From: Acanthococcus lagerstroemiae
Lineage: Eukaryota; Arthropoda; Insecta; Hemiptera; Eriococcidae
Length of the DNA: 64,000 nucleotides
Assembly (NCBI GenBank): GCA_031841125.1
Contig: CM063106.1
Span: forward strand, 34,158,001-34,222,000
Direction of reading: 5' to 3'
Positions 1 through 12,001 of this stretch are shown one piece after another; within the stretch, counting starts at the first letter, position 1, and each line of letters begins with the position of its first letter. The notes beneath the pieces were generated by a model. That model was not told where the DNA came from, searched no databases, and was given only the letters and a program-made list of their open reading frames with translations. Position numbers and translations under genes: made by a program.

Positions 1-571
1 ATATAAAACTGATTAGGAAAAAAAAAAAACTGTTGAGGAAACTCACCAGGCAATGTACGTTGAGCAATGTAAACAAAGCCCCAAAACAGCATGCTTAACT
101 GTGGGATTCTGGTGAAAATGAAAGAACATTTCGAAGAATATAACGAAGAAGGGATTCGTGTGCACAGCGTGATTATACCAGTCTGGAATCCAAGTGCTCA
201 TTTCCGATGGAAAAAACAATGGCCTATTTAAGGTTTGAATTAACCAGAAGACCGAACAAACGAACTGCAAATTATTTATACACATACAATCAGAGCCCCG
301 AATTTGGTTAGAAAAAAGAAAAAAAAAAAAAAAGCTTATGCCGATACTTCTCGTCAACACCATGAAACTTGATCATGAGGCGTATGGGAGACAGTAACTT
401 TAAAAGGTTTTTTATCCATACATAAACTTGATATGAAATAATACTTCAATGTTTCAATCACCCTCAAGAGGGTCAGGGGCAGGCTGCAATCAAAAAAGCC
501 AGGGAGCCAATCCATTTCTATCAGAACACTTGAGCAGTAGAGCGCCATTTATGACTTCAGAAGTTGTTAAT
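1..571. other. Gene-free AT-rich stretch
   Basis: I see no conserved coding sequence on either strand. Short open frames around 43-548 on the minus strand are low in complexity (poly-A/T tracts at 21-30 and 314-333) and look non-coding. The stretch ends at the 8-bp duplication flanking the element that starts at 572. Confidence 0.6.
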
Positions 572-1088
572 TAGTAATGCCCGATTAATCGATTTTTACT
601 AAAAGAAATCGATTTTGACGCAACCCGCAAACTAATATTGCGTGTTTGAGTCTTTGAGTATACTATACATACTCGAAGGTTGGAGTGCCTTGTTATTAAT
701 GGGGGGAGGGATGAGAATACAGAATTGCAGTCTTTAAACAGTGTTCGAACCTGGAGTAACAGTACTAGGCACGGGTCTATAGTATCTCTATGAGTACCTA
801 GCTACCTACCAGTAGATCGCGGTGCATTAGTAGCACTAAGGTGAGACTTGAGTGATTGAGAACTAAAAATAGGTTTTGCGGAAAATCATTTGAGTCCGCC
901 ATCTATTTCAGAACATGCTTAAGTAGTAGAGTGCCTGTAAGTTGACTTATTTCGTCTTCTACTTTATATTTTCAATTTTTTCATTACAGCAACATACCAA
1001 AATAATCGATTTTTCCCTCAATTTTTTTGTCATGATAGAAAAATTGAATAATCGATTCTTAATGATAATCGATTTTTGGGCATCACTA
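572..1088. mobile_element. hAT-like MITE, 517 bp
   Basis: The ends are inverted: TAGTAATGCCC on the left and the reverse complement of TAGTGATGCCC on the right. ATCGATTTTT motifs repeat just inside both ends. The flanks are TTGTTAAT (564-571) and TTGCTAAT (1089-1096), matching at 7 of 8 bases, which fits the 8-bp target duplication of hAT elements. No transposase frame is present, so it is a non-autonomous copy. Confidence 0.75.
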
Positions 1089-1464
1089 TTGCTAATGAGT
1101 GTGTCATGAGATATGGAGGGGAAGGTTTTCTCAAATTTTAATAATTTATTTTAATTCATAGCAGGCCATAAACCTTTCAGCCCAGGGAGCATTTGCTCTC
1201 TTGTCTCCCTCTAGAAAGAGGCAAGAAGAGAAAAATTAACCAACAAAAAAGTATAATGCATCAGAATGTAAATACAATTAGGCTCAAAATGTCTTTCATT
1301 TTAAAATATCGAATACGCCTGATAACTCGTTCCCGCCACAGTACTGCTTGAACAAAATGTTATTTCCAGAGCATATTCTACTGTATGCAAGTTCAGGAAA
1401 GATCATTAATAGAAATAATGATGTCAGTAAATACCAAAACCTACAACGGATACCAAAATATTGC

Positions 1465-2235
1465 ATTTATCAATATCCTGAAGTTGGAGCCCTCCCTCAA
1501 CCGGGTTCCAAGATTTGCGAGTTGAGAGTAAATCATTGTCAGAAATGAGTTCAGCGATCACCGAAATCTGCCAAACGACATCCATATTGCAATTATTGAT
1601 CCCCTCAAATTAAAACCCCTTTCCCTCCCCTGGTGCTATAACTTTGAAATTAGTAGCAAATGATTACCAGAAATGAGTTTTTAGTGACTATGAAACGATA
1701 TCCATATTGTATTTTCGTTGATACCCTTAAAGCGTAGCTCCTTCCCCTCCGTAGGCGCCACAGTTTTCAAATTTTGAACGATCGATTTTGCCCCATCTTC
1801 CTGCTATGCATTTAGGAAACAGGAATTCCCATTGAAAAATGGGTAAAATATCAGAAAATGGGAAATCCCCCGCACGCACACACACAAAATTTCCTTTTTC
1901 CAAATATTCTGGCCATTTTCAATGAAAATCCCAGTTTCCCATTTTCCCAATAAAAGTTTACAACAAGGATTTCCCCAATTCCCGCTTTCCTGGGAAAAAT
2001 ATTCTACAGAAATTCCTGCAGTGGCGCAGCCAAAGCTGTGGCTTGTGGGACTGAAGCCATTCCCAGAAGGTTTTAAATTTTTTTTTACAAACAACAGAAA
2101 TGAAATCAACGACCCTTTAAACCCGTGAAATAACATCCATATTGCATTATATGAAATTTGTAGATTCCACCCCTTCCCCAGAACTACAGTTGTTTTGAAG
2201 GTACTGCAAAATCATTGATCTTTTTACAATCCTTG
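1465..2235. repeat. Degenerate tandem array, ~120-bp unit
   Basis: At least three successive units of about 120 bp start near 1465, 1589 and 1709. They share CATCCATATTG at unit junctions (1580, 1689), AAATGAGTT and a C-rich patch (CCCCTTCCCTC type). A fourth partial unit lies at 2125-2225. The block at about 1800-2120 interrupts the array; it is rich in the AAAATGGGAAA motif and its complement. A GAATTCAGYGACC-type motif links the array to those at 39.8 and 46-47.5 kb. Confidence 0.5.
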
Positions 2236-4225
2236 AAGTCATAACCTCAATTCGATGATACGTATTCATAAAAGTTTTACTAGTTTTACACAAAAAATAG
2301 TCATTTTTACCCTGAAGAAACACGAAAAAACTACAAATTTGAAAGTGTGGTATCTCAGGATATGGAGGAGGGACCGAAAATCCCTAGAATGGGTAGATGC
2401 AGTGATGTAGAGAAATGGGTCCGGGAATGAGTTGCTTTTCCCATTCACTTCGAGAAAATATTGGAAAAATTGTATTTTCCTCTAAAGTCGTCCAGTTAAA
2501 GAATCATTATGTTTTCACGGCGCTGATAACGTGATCTTGAACTCGCCCTCCACCTCTCCAACTTCACGATATGCCCATTATCGATGTGCATTGCGGGTTG
2601 CAAATTATGTTTCTTAACTGGACCAGACTTCACGAGGTTTGTGTTAATGCTTGACGAAGTAAAGCTTCGTTTTCAACTCTCTATTTAGGACATTTTGAGG
2701 GCGTTTATGAAAAAACTGTGAAGAACCTTTTCAGTAAAAAATTAAGTCAGGAACATTTTTTTGTCTAAAATATTCAATAAAATTGATATTTATCAGTTTA
2801 TAAGTCAGAAGTTCAATTTTATGTAGCTGTTTCACTCTCTGATGGGACGAAGCTCCACAGGAATTCTTGGATACTTTTGTATGTTGTTTAAGAAGCTAAT
2901 CCCAACAACTTTGTGAAAAAATCTTTTATAACAAATTTGTCTGTTTCATATTCTACTTTTACTGTATTATCCAACTCATTAATTTTAAAGCTACCAAAGG
3001 TACTTATTTTTAGCTACATACGACTATCAAAGTAGCTCTATAATTAATTTACTGCAGAATAAACAGAAATAGCGCTTCATTGATGATAATCAGGCAACCA
3101 CACCAAATGCTGCGAAGGTAATCAAGAATACAAACTAGCAGCAAGCTAAATGGAAACATGAAATATGTATATTTTTATACTTACAATTGAAGATGGCACG
3201 TCCAGTGTGATAAAACAATAATCCTGTACATTTTTACCAAATTTAATAAATTTTTGAACTCTCGTTGTCTTGGGTAAATTGTCTTCGTGATCGATAAGGA
3301 AACTCATCAAAAAGTAACGTACTTGTAAACCCTGTTAAAAAGCCAAAAAATGCTATTGTGAATACGAAAGGTTCGAAATTGTCGAATGTAGAATTCTCAA
3401 GTCTCAAATTTAAGTTACGCCTATAGTCTCCCAGTCCAGCTCTAGTAAACGTACAAGTCGATTTTCTATAAAAACCTATAACTAACGATGATAAACAAAA
3501 AAAAAACAAAAAAAAAACTTACCACATTCCAGACTGTGATACATTTCCACCAATGATTTTTCAAATTTCTCCAATTCGGATGACTTATACTTCCGAAATC
3601 CAGTTTGAATAAACCGTAATATGCGATATACAAGTAATACCCCGTCATCACTGATCGTATCCATTTTAACGTTGTTTTCTTCTGTTCATTACGCAAAATA
3701 CTCAAACGCACACTATTCATATGTTTAGCTATTACTAGAAAGTTCAGAGGATGAGACTTGTAGACTGTCATGCTGAGGTAATTATGGAGGAAAAATGGTA
3801 TCAAAAATAAAGCTTAAAATATGTAATAGAAAATTCCAGCTGAGCAGTTGACGTAAACTTGGTAACAGGTTGGTTAGAATGTGGAAAATAGGTCAATGCA
3901 TGAGCTATGCTGTCGTACGCTACCGGTTCCTGAATGAGCAAAAACGCCGAGTAAGCATAAAACAGTTTATTTTTTCTTTTACATACATGGCACGCAGGAA
4001 TAAAGTTCGTATAGTTTTCTTGTAGCAGTATGGTCATAAACATTTACGAGGCCGTAGCGAGTACTTTTTTTCTGAACAGGAAGCAGCAGAAATACCGTTT
4101 AAAATATAAATGATTTCATATGTACCTATCACCTGAAAAAAGTTCGTATTGGCTACCAGAATTTGAGCTACAATAGCTAATTATTTCATACAAGGTACGC
4201 CGAGTTAGTTGAATTTTCATATGAG
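2236..4225. other. Gene-poor stretch, no assured gene
   Basis: I recognise no protein here. A pair of minus-strand frames (3664-3523 and 3465 to about 3410) can be joined across a GT-AG intron to give a 65-residue charged, helix-like peptide. It matches nothing I know. Longer hydrophobic minus-strand frames at 3243-4043 have no family signature. Confidence 0.4.
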
Positions 4226-4597
4226 CAGGGACATACCGATAGGAGGCAGGGCAACTCCCCCTTCCCCGCCCGCCGTAGGAATTTTTCATTCAACAGTTGG
4301 GAAACCAGTTCAGTCATGCTAGTTGGGAAAATCCAATAACAAGTTCAAAAGGTTTTTTTTTTTGCTTTGATGCTTGAGAATTGAGTTAAGAAGTTGGGAA
4401 AACCAAACAAGTCAACAAGTTTTTCTACTTTTGCTTTGATACTTGGGAATTTTGAGTTAGTCAGTTGGAGAAATCCAACAGGTCAAAAGTTTTTTTTTCT
4501 TTGGCTTTGATACTCGGGAATTTTGAGTGGAGCTAGTTGGGACTTTCACAAATCCCCCCCCCCCCCCCCCAAGGAAAAACTTTTCAGTACGTTCCTG
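4226..4597. mobile_element. hAT-like MITE with 16-C homopolymer
   Basis: It starts CAGGGACATACCG and ends with an imperfect inverted copy (ACGTTCCTG). The flanks are CATATGAG (4218-4225) and CATATAAG (4598-4605), matching at 7 of 8 bases. Inside, the phrase AGTTGGGAAAA-TCCAA...TTTGCTTTGATACTT repeats three times, and a run of about 16 C sits near the right end. The left end resembles the right end of the element at 62238-62401. Confidence 0.7.
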
Positions 4598-4605
4598 CAT
4601 ATAAG

Positions 4606-7245
4606 TCACTAATGGCAGTGTATGTAGCCATCGGTGAAATTGATTCTTTAGAACTACTTTGACTAATACATATAACCTAATCACTGATCAGTAATCACCC
4701 TCTCTCAGAAACGGTGAGAATATAACTGCGAACATTGAAGTTATATCCGCACTCTCTGAAGGTCTGCAGAAGTTGATTCTATTTAAGATGGACTATAATA
4801 TCCATACAGGATTCGACAAAGTTACTCAGTCCAGCTTGATGATAAATCGATCATAAATTTGCACTTGGTAGTTCTAATAAATTTCTGTGATCCTGCATAA
4901 AGAATAACGAACTACCTAGAGTAACTCACTCCCAGCAGCAGTAACAGGCTAATAGAAGAGTCAGATCAAGCTCACTAATTAGCCACACATCTCAGGGTAG
5001 GCAACTCTTTTTTCAAACTGTATGATTACATTACAGTCTTTCTAAAAAAAAAAATAAAAAAAAAAAAATGAAAACTAGCCCAGGTACTAGAAAGACTAAT
5101 CTGCTCGCCGTAGTTAGTTATTATAAATAAAATAGAAAATGAGTTGTGTAAACTTTTAGCAATGGACCCCATTTAGTCATAAAAGAAAATAAGGACACCT
5201 GGAGGCAAGGTGGGTGAACGAAAGTAATTAGAAGAACGGGAACAATATGGAATAGAGCAGCTCAAAATCGTGGCCATTACAAAAGGATTGGGAAGATCTA
5301 TGCCCAGGGGCAGCAACCTAGATTTTTCCCATGTGTAGTATACCAAAAATTTCAAGTTCAGTAATAAATTAAAAAGTATTAATTAATTTTTTTTTTTTTT
5401 AATCTCATGTGTAGCAAAATCTTTTCATGTGTAGCATCGGCTACATACGCTACATAGAAGTTGCCGCCCCGGTCTATGCCCAATAATGGGCAGTTTCAGT
5501 TTGCAGTACCCTATTGCAAAAAGTAAAATAGGGGTTGTATATAGGTATAACACAAATGCTACATATACATCTTTTGTTAAGGAAAATAAATTGTTACTGC
5601 ACCAGCTCAAATAAACAACTGTTGTAAGAAAAAAGAAAAACCCTGAGTCTGAATAAACCCTCAAAGAGTGTAATTACGAACGGCATCGAATTCTGACAGA
5701 ATCTTCCGCAGTATGGTTCAAAATTTGACAGTTTGTAAAATATTTGGCTCCTGATCAATTTTATGCTCGAAGACTCAAAAAAAAAAAAAAAAAAAAGATA
5801 AAAAATTAGAGCTTCCAAATAAGTTTCTAGCGTGAATCCCCTTCGCCCTCTCGACAGGCCTGCTGTCCAACACGTTTAAAAAGGGCTTGCGACGCCCTTA
5901 TTCACCGGGAAGAGAGACGCTCCGGAGCGAATCAAATTTTTGTTTTCTATTTATAGTGCCGCCCAACAGCCAGATGGCCAATTACAGAACGACACTGAGT
6001 AACAAAAAAGGAATAAAACGATACATTATAAATTAAACAGATGGAAAAACTACCAAAAATAATAAATAAATAAGAATAATACAGTACTACTTTGATAGTC
6101 CTAGCTATCTAAATCAGTTCACTGCAGTTAAGAGATAGTAAAAGCGAACTAGAGTTCATTTTTAAAATCGAATTGCTCCTATATTCACTCTCAATCTCAA
6201 ATATTCCGGCGGAATTATAGCTAGAGCTACATCAATCAATATTGCTGTAACGTTGGCAGACATAACACAAAATTTACCTAGTTTAAATTCTATCGAAATT
6301 GGTTGTGGATAAATGACATTGAATGGAATTGAATCGGGGAGTTCATAATATTGACTTTGATTAATTTCCGGGCGTTATAATCGAGTCTGATTAAATGAAA
6401 TAGAAAATAGTGAACTAGATAGAATAATTCAAGAGCGAATGAATCAAATCAAAAATTGTCATAAATAGGTAGTTACAGGTTACACAGCGGTGGCGATCCA
6501 AGAAGGTTTGGAGCGAATTTGCTCTCCTCCCTACTTACCCTACATGAAAAAAATTATTAAAATAAATAAAAAACTTCTAAGGCTACTGCGTGTATGTAGG
6601 AGCAGATGCAGACTTGCAGCGTACAGTAACGACCCGTTCGGTTTCCATACTCTTCTAATACATAGTAATATCAAACATTGCACCATCGTCTGGCAGAATA
6701 TCCAGCTGGATTTTCGAGATAATATACACTTGAGAACTTGAGATCCTCGTACCACGTATACCATCCTAATCCGTAACTCACATTTCTGATGTCACAACTT
6801 GACAGAAGGACCTACATATTTACCAGAACCCTCAGTGAACCCCTAGTCTCCCGATATATAAAGGAATGTAAATGATTTTTCGCGTTCCCTTGAAGGAATT
6901 CTCCGTTTTTTTGAATGGCGAGTAGAGAAGTTCTGATGAAGTACGCTCAGCATTCCTATCCGAATGCCGATCCAGCAGCAAACGAAGCGCACCGCGGCTG
7001 AAATCCAGTTCCAAAATCCCGTATTCATTTCCTTGGATAGCCTTGCTTCTTGGGAGGTTGTGATCATGAGTATGTTATCTCCGTCGTACTTGACCTAAAA
7101 ACGGACCGCCGCTCACACAGATCAGCGCGTAAACAAATTGTGTTTATTTCATATTAGGAGAATAGGAAAATGTGAGCGGTACATTCAACTGGCGTTCCAA
7201 TTCTCCAATTACCTCATGGTTGCTGAATGCCCTGTCGATACTGGT
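4606..7245. other. Gene-free stretch with simple repeats
   Basis: It holds poly-A/T tracts (5044-5068, 5388-5400, 5778-5796) and GAGCGAATGA-type motifs (about 5925 and 6431) that recur at 55.8-56.4 kb. Overlapping minus-strand frames at 6832-7067 show no known domain. I see no conserved gene. Confidence 0.5.
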
Positions 7246-7548
7246 TTATAGTGCGTAAGTCTGTAATTTCTTCCTATACAAAGCAGGTGGTTTCCAACAG
7301 GAAATATTTGTTTGAAGTTGGAACCTTGAAGTTATTTTCACTTCAGAATATTTTGATTTCCCTCTAGACGCAGGGGAAAATTCGTACTCAAGGTTGAAGG
7401 CGAAAAATGTTAATGAGTTGGCAACACTTTTATTAATCTTCAAAAATATTTCAGAAATGGAGAGCTTAGTACAAGACTTTACCAAGTCCTTTTTTTGAAA
7501 TGATTGACAGACTACGCTAGCCAAGATCATAACGCAAAAGAAAATCAT
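7246..7548 (-). CDS. Candidate small secreted protein (hypothetical)
   Basis: This is a 100-residue open frame that I do not recognise. It begins with Met, a hydrophobic stretch (residues 2-15, IFFCVMILASVVCQ) and then a charged segment with KK at 19-20, the usual shape of a signal peptide with cleavage near residue 15. The remainder has only two cysteines, no repeats and no domain I know. A possible splice acceptor (AATACAG) ends at 7561, 12 nt before the start codon, so a spliced 5' leader is possible. No neighbour supports it and base composition is ordinary for this non-coding region. A chance frame is the main alternative. Confidence 0.25.
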   Translation of the reverse strand: MIFFCVMILASVVCQSFQKKDLVKSCTKLSISEIFLKINKSVANSLTFFAFNLEYEFSPASRGKSKYSEVKITSRFQLQTNISCWKPPALYRKKLQTYAL

Positions 7549-8246
7549 CTTATCTATTTCCTGTATTAAATCTTTAACCTTGACACTCTTGATTACACTT
7601 TAGGGTTACCAACTGTTTGCGTTTCGGCAAAAAATCATATGATTTGCTTTTCTCATGTGTGGCATATTGCCGTTTGTTCGTATGTTTATGAAAGATCCCT
7701 AATTGTTTGCTGAATTCCATTGTTCCAATCTTTCACTATGCAGAAATTTCATTCAAAATTGATCATCAATTTCAACAATATATTATGCGATTCTTCAATG
7801 ATTTTTTCTAGGTAGTTTTTGTTTAATGTTTTGTAACACCGTCTAATTTTACATTGCTCTCCATGTCCATGTCTCAATCCTCAAAAGCTTGCAGTGTAAA
7901 ACGAACCAGAAATTATCCAATATTGCGAGGAATAAGCCAAGCGAGTTCCCAGCATTCATGAAGATTTTACCTTATTTATTATAAAATTTGCATTTTTCAA
8001 AGTTCACGTTTCTGAAAAAATCATTTGTAACTTCAAAATTTCACACACGGACAGTTCTACTGATAAATGTATAGACATAAGTTGTTGCGTTCCTATTAGA
8101 TTAAATATGTTATAAATAAAGATCCAATTTATGAGACGTAAAGATCCAGTGAATGATCTATAGATAAGGACGTATTCAGAAGAAATGAAAGCATCTATTT
8201 TTTTATCTTTTTGCCGATTATTGTATGCTTTTATGCTACATTTGAG
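7549..8246. other. Gene-free stretch
   Basis: This is AT-rich sequence with no conserved reading frame or recognisable repeat. Confidence 0.5.
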
Positions 8247-8317
8247 GAGTTATCTGTCAAAAGGGCGTCCGTTCCATAAGAAATATATTGAACGGACGCC
8301 CTTTTGACAGATAACTC
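8247..8317. repeat. Perfect 28-bp inverted repeat (hairpin)
   Basis: Arms at 8247-8274 and 8290-8317 are exact reverse complements around a 15-nt loop. The core reads AAAAGGGCGTCCGTTC. The sequence would fold into a long uninterrupted stem. It could be a tiny foldback element or a recent palindromic duplication. CATTTG lies on both flanks. Confidence 0.9.
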
Positions 8318-9853
8318 TTCATTTGTATATGTCTTATGTCTCTTTGCCTTACATCTTTACATTGTTTTACAACGAATAAAAAGCGCTTTTCACTGGGCGA
8401 TTTTACTCGCTACATGTCTTCTCTTGTGTCTTGTCTATGTAACTACAAAAATGAGATCTTTGGATATTTCTTACCAGCTCACGCTTATTACAACAATCAA
8501 TAATCAGGACTCACGCATCGGCCGTCACTTTCATTACGCGATCCTATAAACCCCACATTTTTACTAGGAAACTAGAAAATACTGACAGGTGCCATGTGAG
8601 CCACTCGGTCACACCACGCGCATAGCGACCTGATGTACTTCAGCTCTCTTCGTGGGTGCAAAGTTCCCATTCCTTTCTAGGCACTGTTATACATAATATA
8701 AATAATACTATTTTTTTCTCTTTTTTTTTTTTTACGAGCAATAATATTGGTAATTTATTCCAGAAACGAAATATTTTGATAGAGTTTCAAATTGTAGCAA
8801 ATTGGAAAGAGTAATACTGCTGCTCTATAAAATTGGCACACAAAAATATTTTTTAATGTCACATCGGATACATACGTTACGTACATGCATGCATACATGT
8901 ATACGTGTGTTATGAAAAGTCATCATGAACAATATAAATACACGCACTTCACAACAGCAAATATGTATGTATACTTATTTACTGGTTGCTTTGGATCAGG
9001 AGCTTATACTAAAGACAGAGGTAATCGGTTCGTCTTACATGTACCATGTGTATGTACGTATACGTACGTATCCTCAATGCTCTCTATTAAATTGCAAGTA
9101 CCTATTATTGTTTTACGCTAGAAATAAATTATTCCAAATGTTTTCTCCTTTACCGCGTTGGTGGTATGACAAATACTTGAATTCGTAACATCCTTGTCGA
9201 ATAATCCAAAAAAGTGTAGCCAAGTACATGCGGTAAGCTCGAAAATGGACCAATGTGTTTTTGAATTTCACCAGTAGTTGTATGCAGTTCGACTTCGAAA
9301 TTTCGTTTGAATGCAAATAATACGTTTTAACTTTTCACAGCTGTAACATGAAAGTGCATCATGTACCTACACACCAGCTATGTAATTTATAACAATGTAA
9401 CCTTGCATGTTATCATTAATTTAATCAAATAATTTTATACTAATGCCGAGGTAAATCATGGGTGTCACCAGACTTTTTTTCATGAATGAGGGGGAGGAAG
9501 ACAATTCTAAACGGGAACAAATCCTATTATTAAGTCACTTGAAACAGTAAAATACTGTAGCTGATTGCACAAGTGTTAGGTGGAAATAATCGTAACTGCC
9601 CCTTCCCCCACTGGAAACAAATGTAACCACTATTAAAAATTGGAAAGAACTATACTTTGTTTACCATAATCGAGTGGAACGAAGGTTGCTGCAGTTATTA
9701 ACTCAGCAAAAGCGCAAATCACTATCACAGTGTCAATTATTGTGCTATCCAAACTAATGAGTAAAGCGAGCAGCGCCTGTTGGGCAAATTTAAATAAATT
9801 CTAATTAGGTATATTACCACGAACTTACAAAAACTCATATTAGACCTTCTGGA
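8318..9853. other. Gene-free stretch
   Basis: A TGCATGCATACATGTATACG-type alternating purine-pyrimidine patch lies at about 8884-8910, with a related TACGTATACGTACG patch at 9055-9070. Otherwise I see nothing supportable. Confidence 0.5.
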
Positions 9854-10158
9854 CAGGGACGTAACGAAGAGTTTTTTCGAGGGGAGAGGGGGTGGCAAAA
9901 ACTGTGGAAGTCCCAACCGACTCAACTCAAAATTTTCAAGTATCAAAATGTTTTTGTATTGGCTAAAAAAAATCTTTCGACTTGTTGGATTTTTCTAACT
10001 TTTGATCCATCTACTAAAATTTTCCAACTCCGGCGAAGGTTTCCGTGCCCCCCTTATTTTCGTCCCTGACTGAAATGGTAAATTTTCCCAACTGCTGAGT
10101 TTAAAATTCCTACAGGGGGGGGGGGGTATGTTGCCATCCTGGTGTCGATACGCCCCTG
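9854..10158. mobile_element. hAT-like MITE with internal poly-G, 305 bp
   Basis: The ends are CAGGGACGTAACG and the inverted CAGGGGCGTATCG. The flanks are CTTCTGGA (9846-9853) and ATTCTGGA (10159-10166), a 7 of 8 match. A run of 12 G lies about 30 bp inside the right end. The interior shares the CCCAAC...AAAATTTTCAAGTATCAAA phrase, in inverse orientation, with the element at 4226-4597. A second internal end (CGTCCCTG at about 10062-10069) suggests nesting. Confidence 0.7.
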
Positions 10159-10380
10159 ATTCTGGAAACGTATACTACCAAATTAAATACAAGTTAGGTG
10201 TAAAATACACTGAAAACGTAAAACGAGGACCTGATGATTCCCCTGGCAAGTATAGTTATCTACTTGCTTATATATCCATGATTTTGTATGACCTTAAATT
10301 AATAGAACCGCGTAGCCAGAAAAACAATCCAGGGTAGGGGAGCTGTCATAAATTTATAATACGTTTTCGTCTTCTTCACA

Positions 10381-10566
10381 CTTGCCATTTTACTTCCAGG
10401 GCGCAAATAGGCAAAATACTCTACACGGGTGCAGGAATATCTTTTTGCTGCGTGTGTGAATGTGCGATATGTATAACATACTCCACGTTCACAGGCGCAG
10501 CAAAGATATTCCTACACCCGTGTACAATATTTTGCCTATTTGCGCCCTTAAAGTAAAATGGCAAAT
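10381..10566. mobile_element. Palindromic MITE, copy 1
   Basis: This is a nearly full-length imperfect palindrome. Both arms read from the outside CTTGCCATTTTACTT..., GGGCGCAAATAGGCAAAAT, TACACGGGTG and AGGAATATCTTT. The loop lies at about 10470-10485. Copy 2 is at 29841-30081. No coding capacity. Confidence 0.85.
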
Positions 10567-12001
10567 GCGAGTTTTCTTTAACCTTCAAATGTATTGTTTG
10601 TGTTCAAATCTACCAATTTTTGCTCCGTTTGAATCCTAACCAATATCGAAAAACGTTTCGGATAAAAATCTAAAATAGTTAAATTTTGTTCCTCGAAAAC
10701 CAATAAAAGTGTCTAGGACAGAACGTTCAAATAAATTGGCATAGAGGGGCCTTGCCGAAAAACCTTATCCCAATAGAGAATCCGTTTTTTTCAGATAATA
10801 TTCTATACTTGATTTTAATTCGATGAATCATATTTAAATTTCTGCATGTGCATAATCAAATTAAACCTGAATGTATAGTATCGGTACCTCTGCTACTGAC
10901 GTAACAATCACCAACATTGTTCGAACATATACCATAAAACTAAACATTTTATTCTGGAACATTATTATAGTGGCCAAATTCAGGAGTTGTCTGACAATCA
11001 GTGCAAATAATAGCACGTAGAAGTGATGATTAGTAAACAGTACCTAGAAAACATATTATAGTATTATGTAATCGAAACTTCTCGTAAAACAGGGAACGTG
11101 TAGTTATATCCAATTATAAGACGAAAAAAAAGTTCTCTCTAGGGTTCTGTTATTCACGGCAGTTTTTTTATAGCGGGGTGCTTCGGCATTCTCAAAAACA
11201 ATGAAAATTCGCCATTATTTTTTCATCCGTCAATTTAAGCCCGAAACGTAAAAAAGACATGTTCTCTTCTGTATCCTGTTTATTCTGACTTTTGTCACGT
11301 TTGCATCCCTTTAATATTCTAACCCACTGGTACCTCAAAAAGAGAGAATCTGCATTAACGTCAAAATGGAGCAAACACAAAAATCAGTAATAGGTATAGC
11401 TACGAATGTTTTCAGAAATAAAATAACAGAACCGTAGTAAGTAGTATTTCTAGACAAGAGCTCTGATACACCCGCAATGCACCAAAATGTACACATTTCT
11501 GGAGTAAAGAAAACCAAGCGAGATAATCCACTTCAACATATTCAACGCATAAAAACTCACCATTTCTCAAAATTTACAGCACTACTCTTATGTTATACGA
11601 GAATCGATAGATACATTTAATTCAACGCAAAAATTTCTTCGTACACAAACAATGTGCATGAACTTGTATTCTGGGACATCCTAGGCAACCAACTATTCAT
11701 ACACAGCTGGCCCATCAGAAAACTGCTGGTTTCTTTCAATCCAAATTCCTTCATTTCTCTTCGCTAATGCCTTTTAGAATTGATTGATTGCCATTCCCCT
11801 ATAGTTCTCCCTCGAAATACGTGCCAAGAGTGTAATCACTCAATAGTAGGAATAATCCCTGTCAATCGCTGGTATTTGTAGTATTATTTATAATCCCTTC
11901 ACATTATTTCATGTTACGCTCATTCGCAACAGAAAGTAATGAATTTTTAAAAAAACAAACACAAACGTGGCATTTATTCGTCAGTTACAAAAGTACAATA
12001 T
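10567..12001. other. 3' flank of MCAT; polyadenylation signal
   Basis: A minus-strand AATAAA (plus-strand 11973-11978) lies 24 nt past the stop codon of the downstream MCAT terminal exon and is its likely poly(A) signal. I see no conserved gene from 10567 to 11970 and no third copy of the MCAT terminal exon. Confidence 0.5.

Noticed and set aside
3466..4043. Overlapping minus-strand hydrophobic frames that look like a membrane receptor
   Set aside because: The frames do not join across good splice sites into one long protein and show no chemoreceptor or acyltransferase signature. AT-rich codons alone make them hydrophobic.
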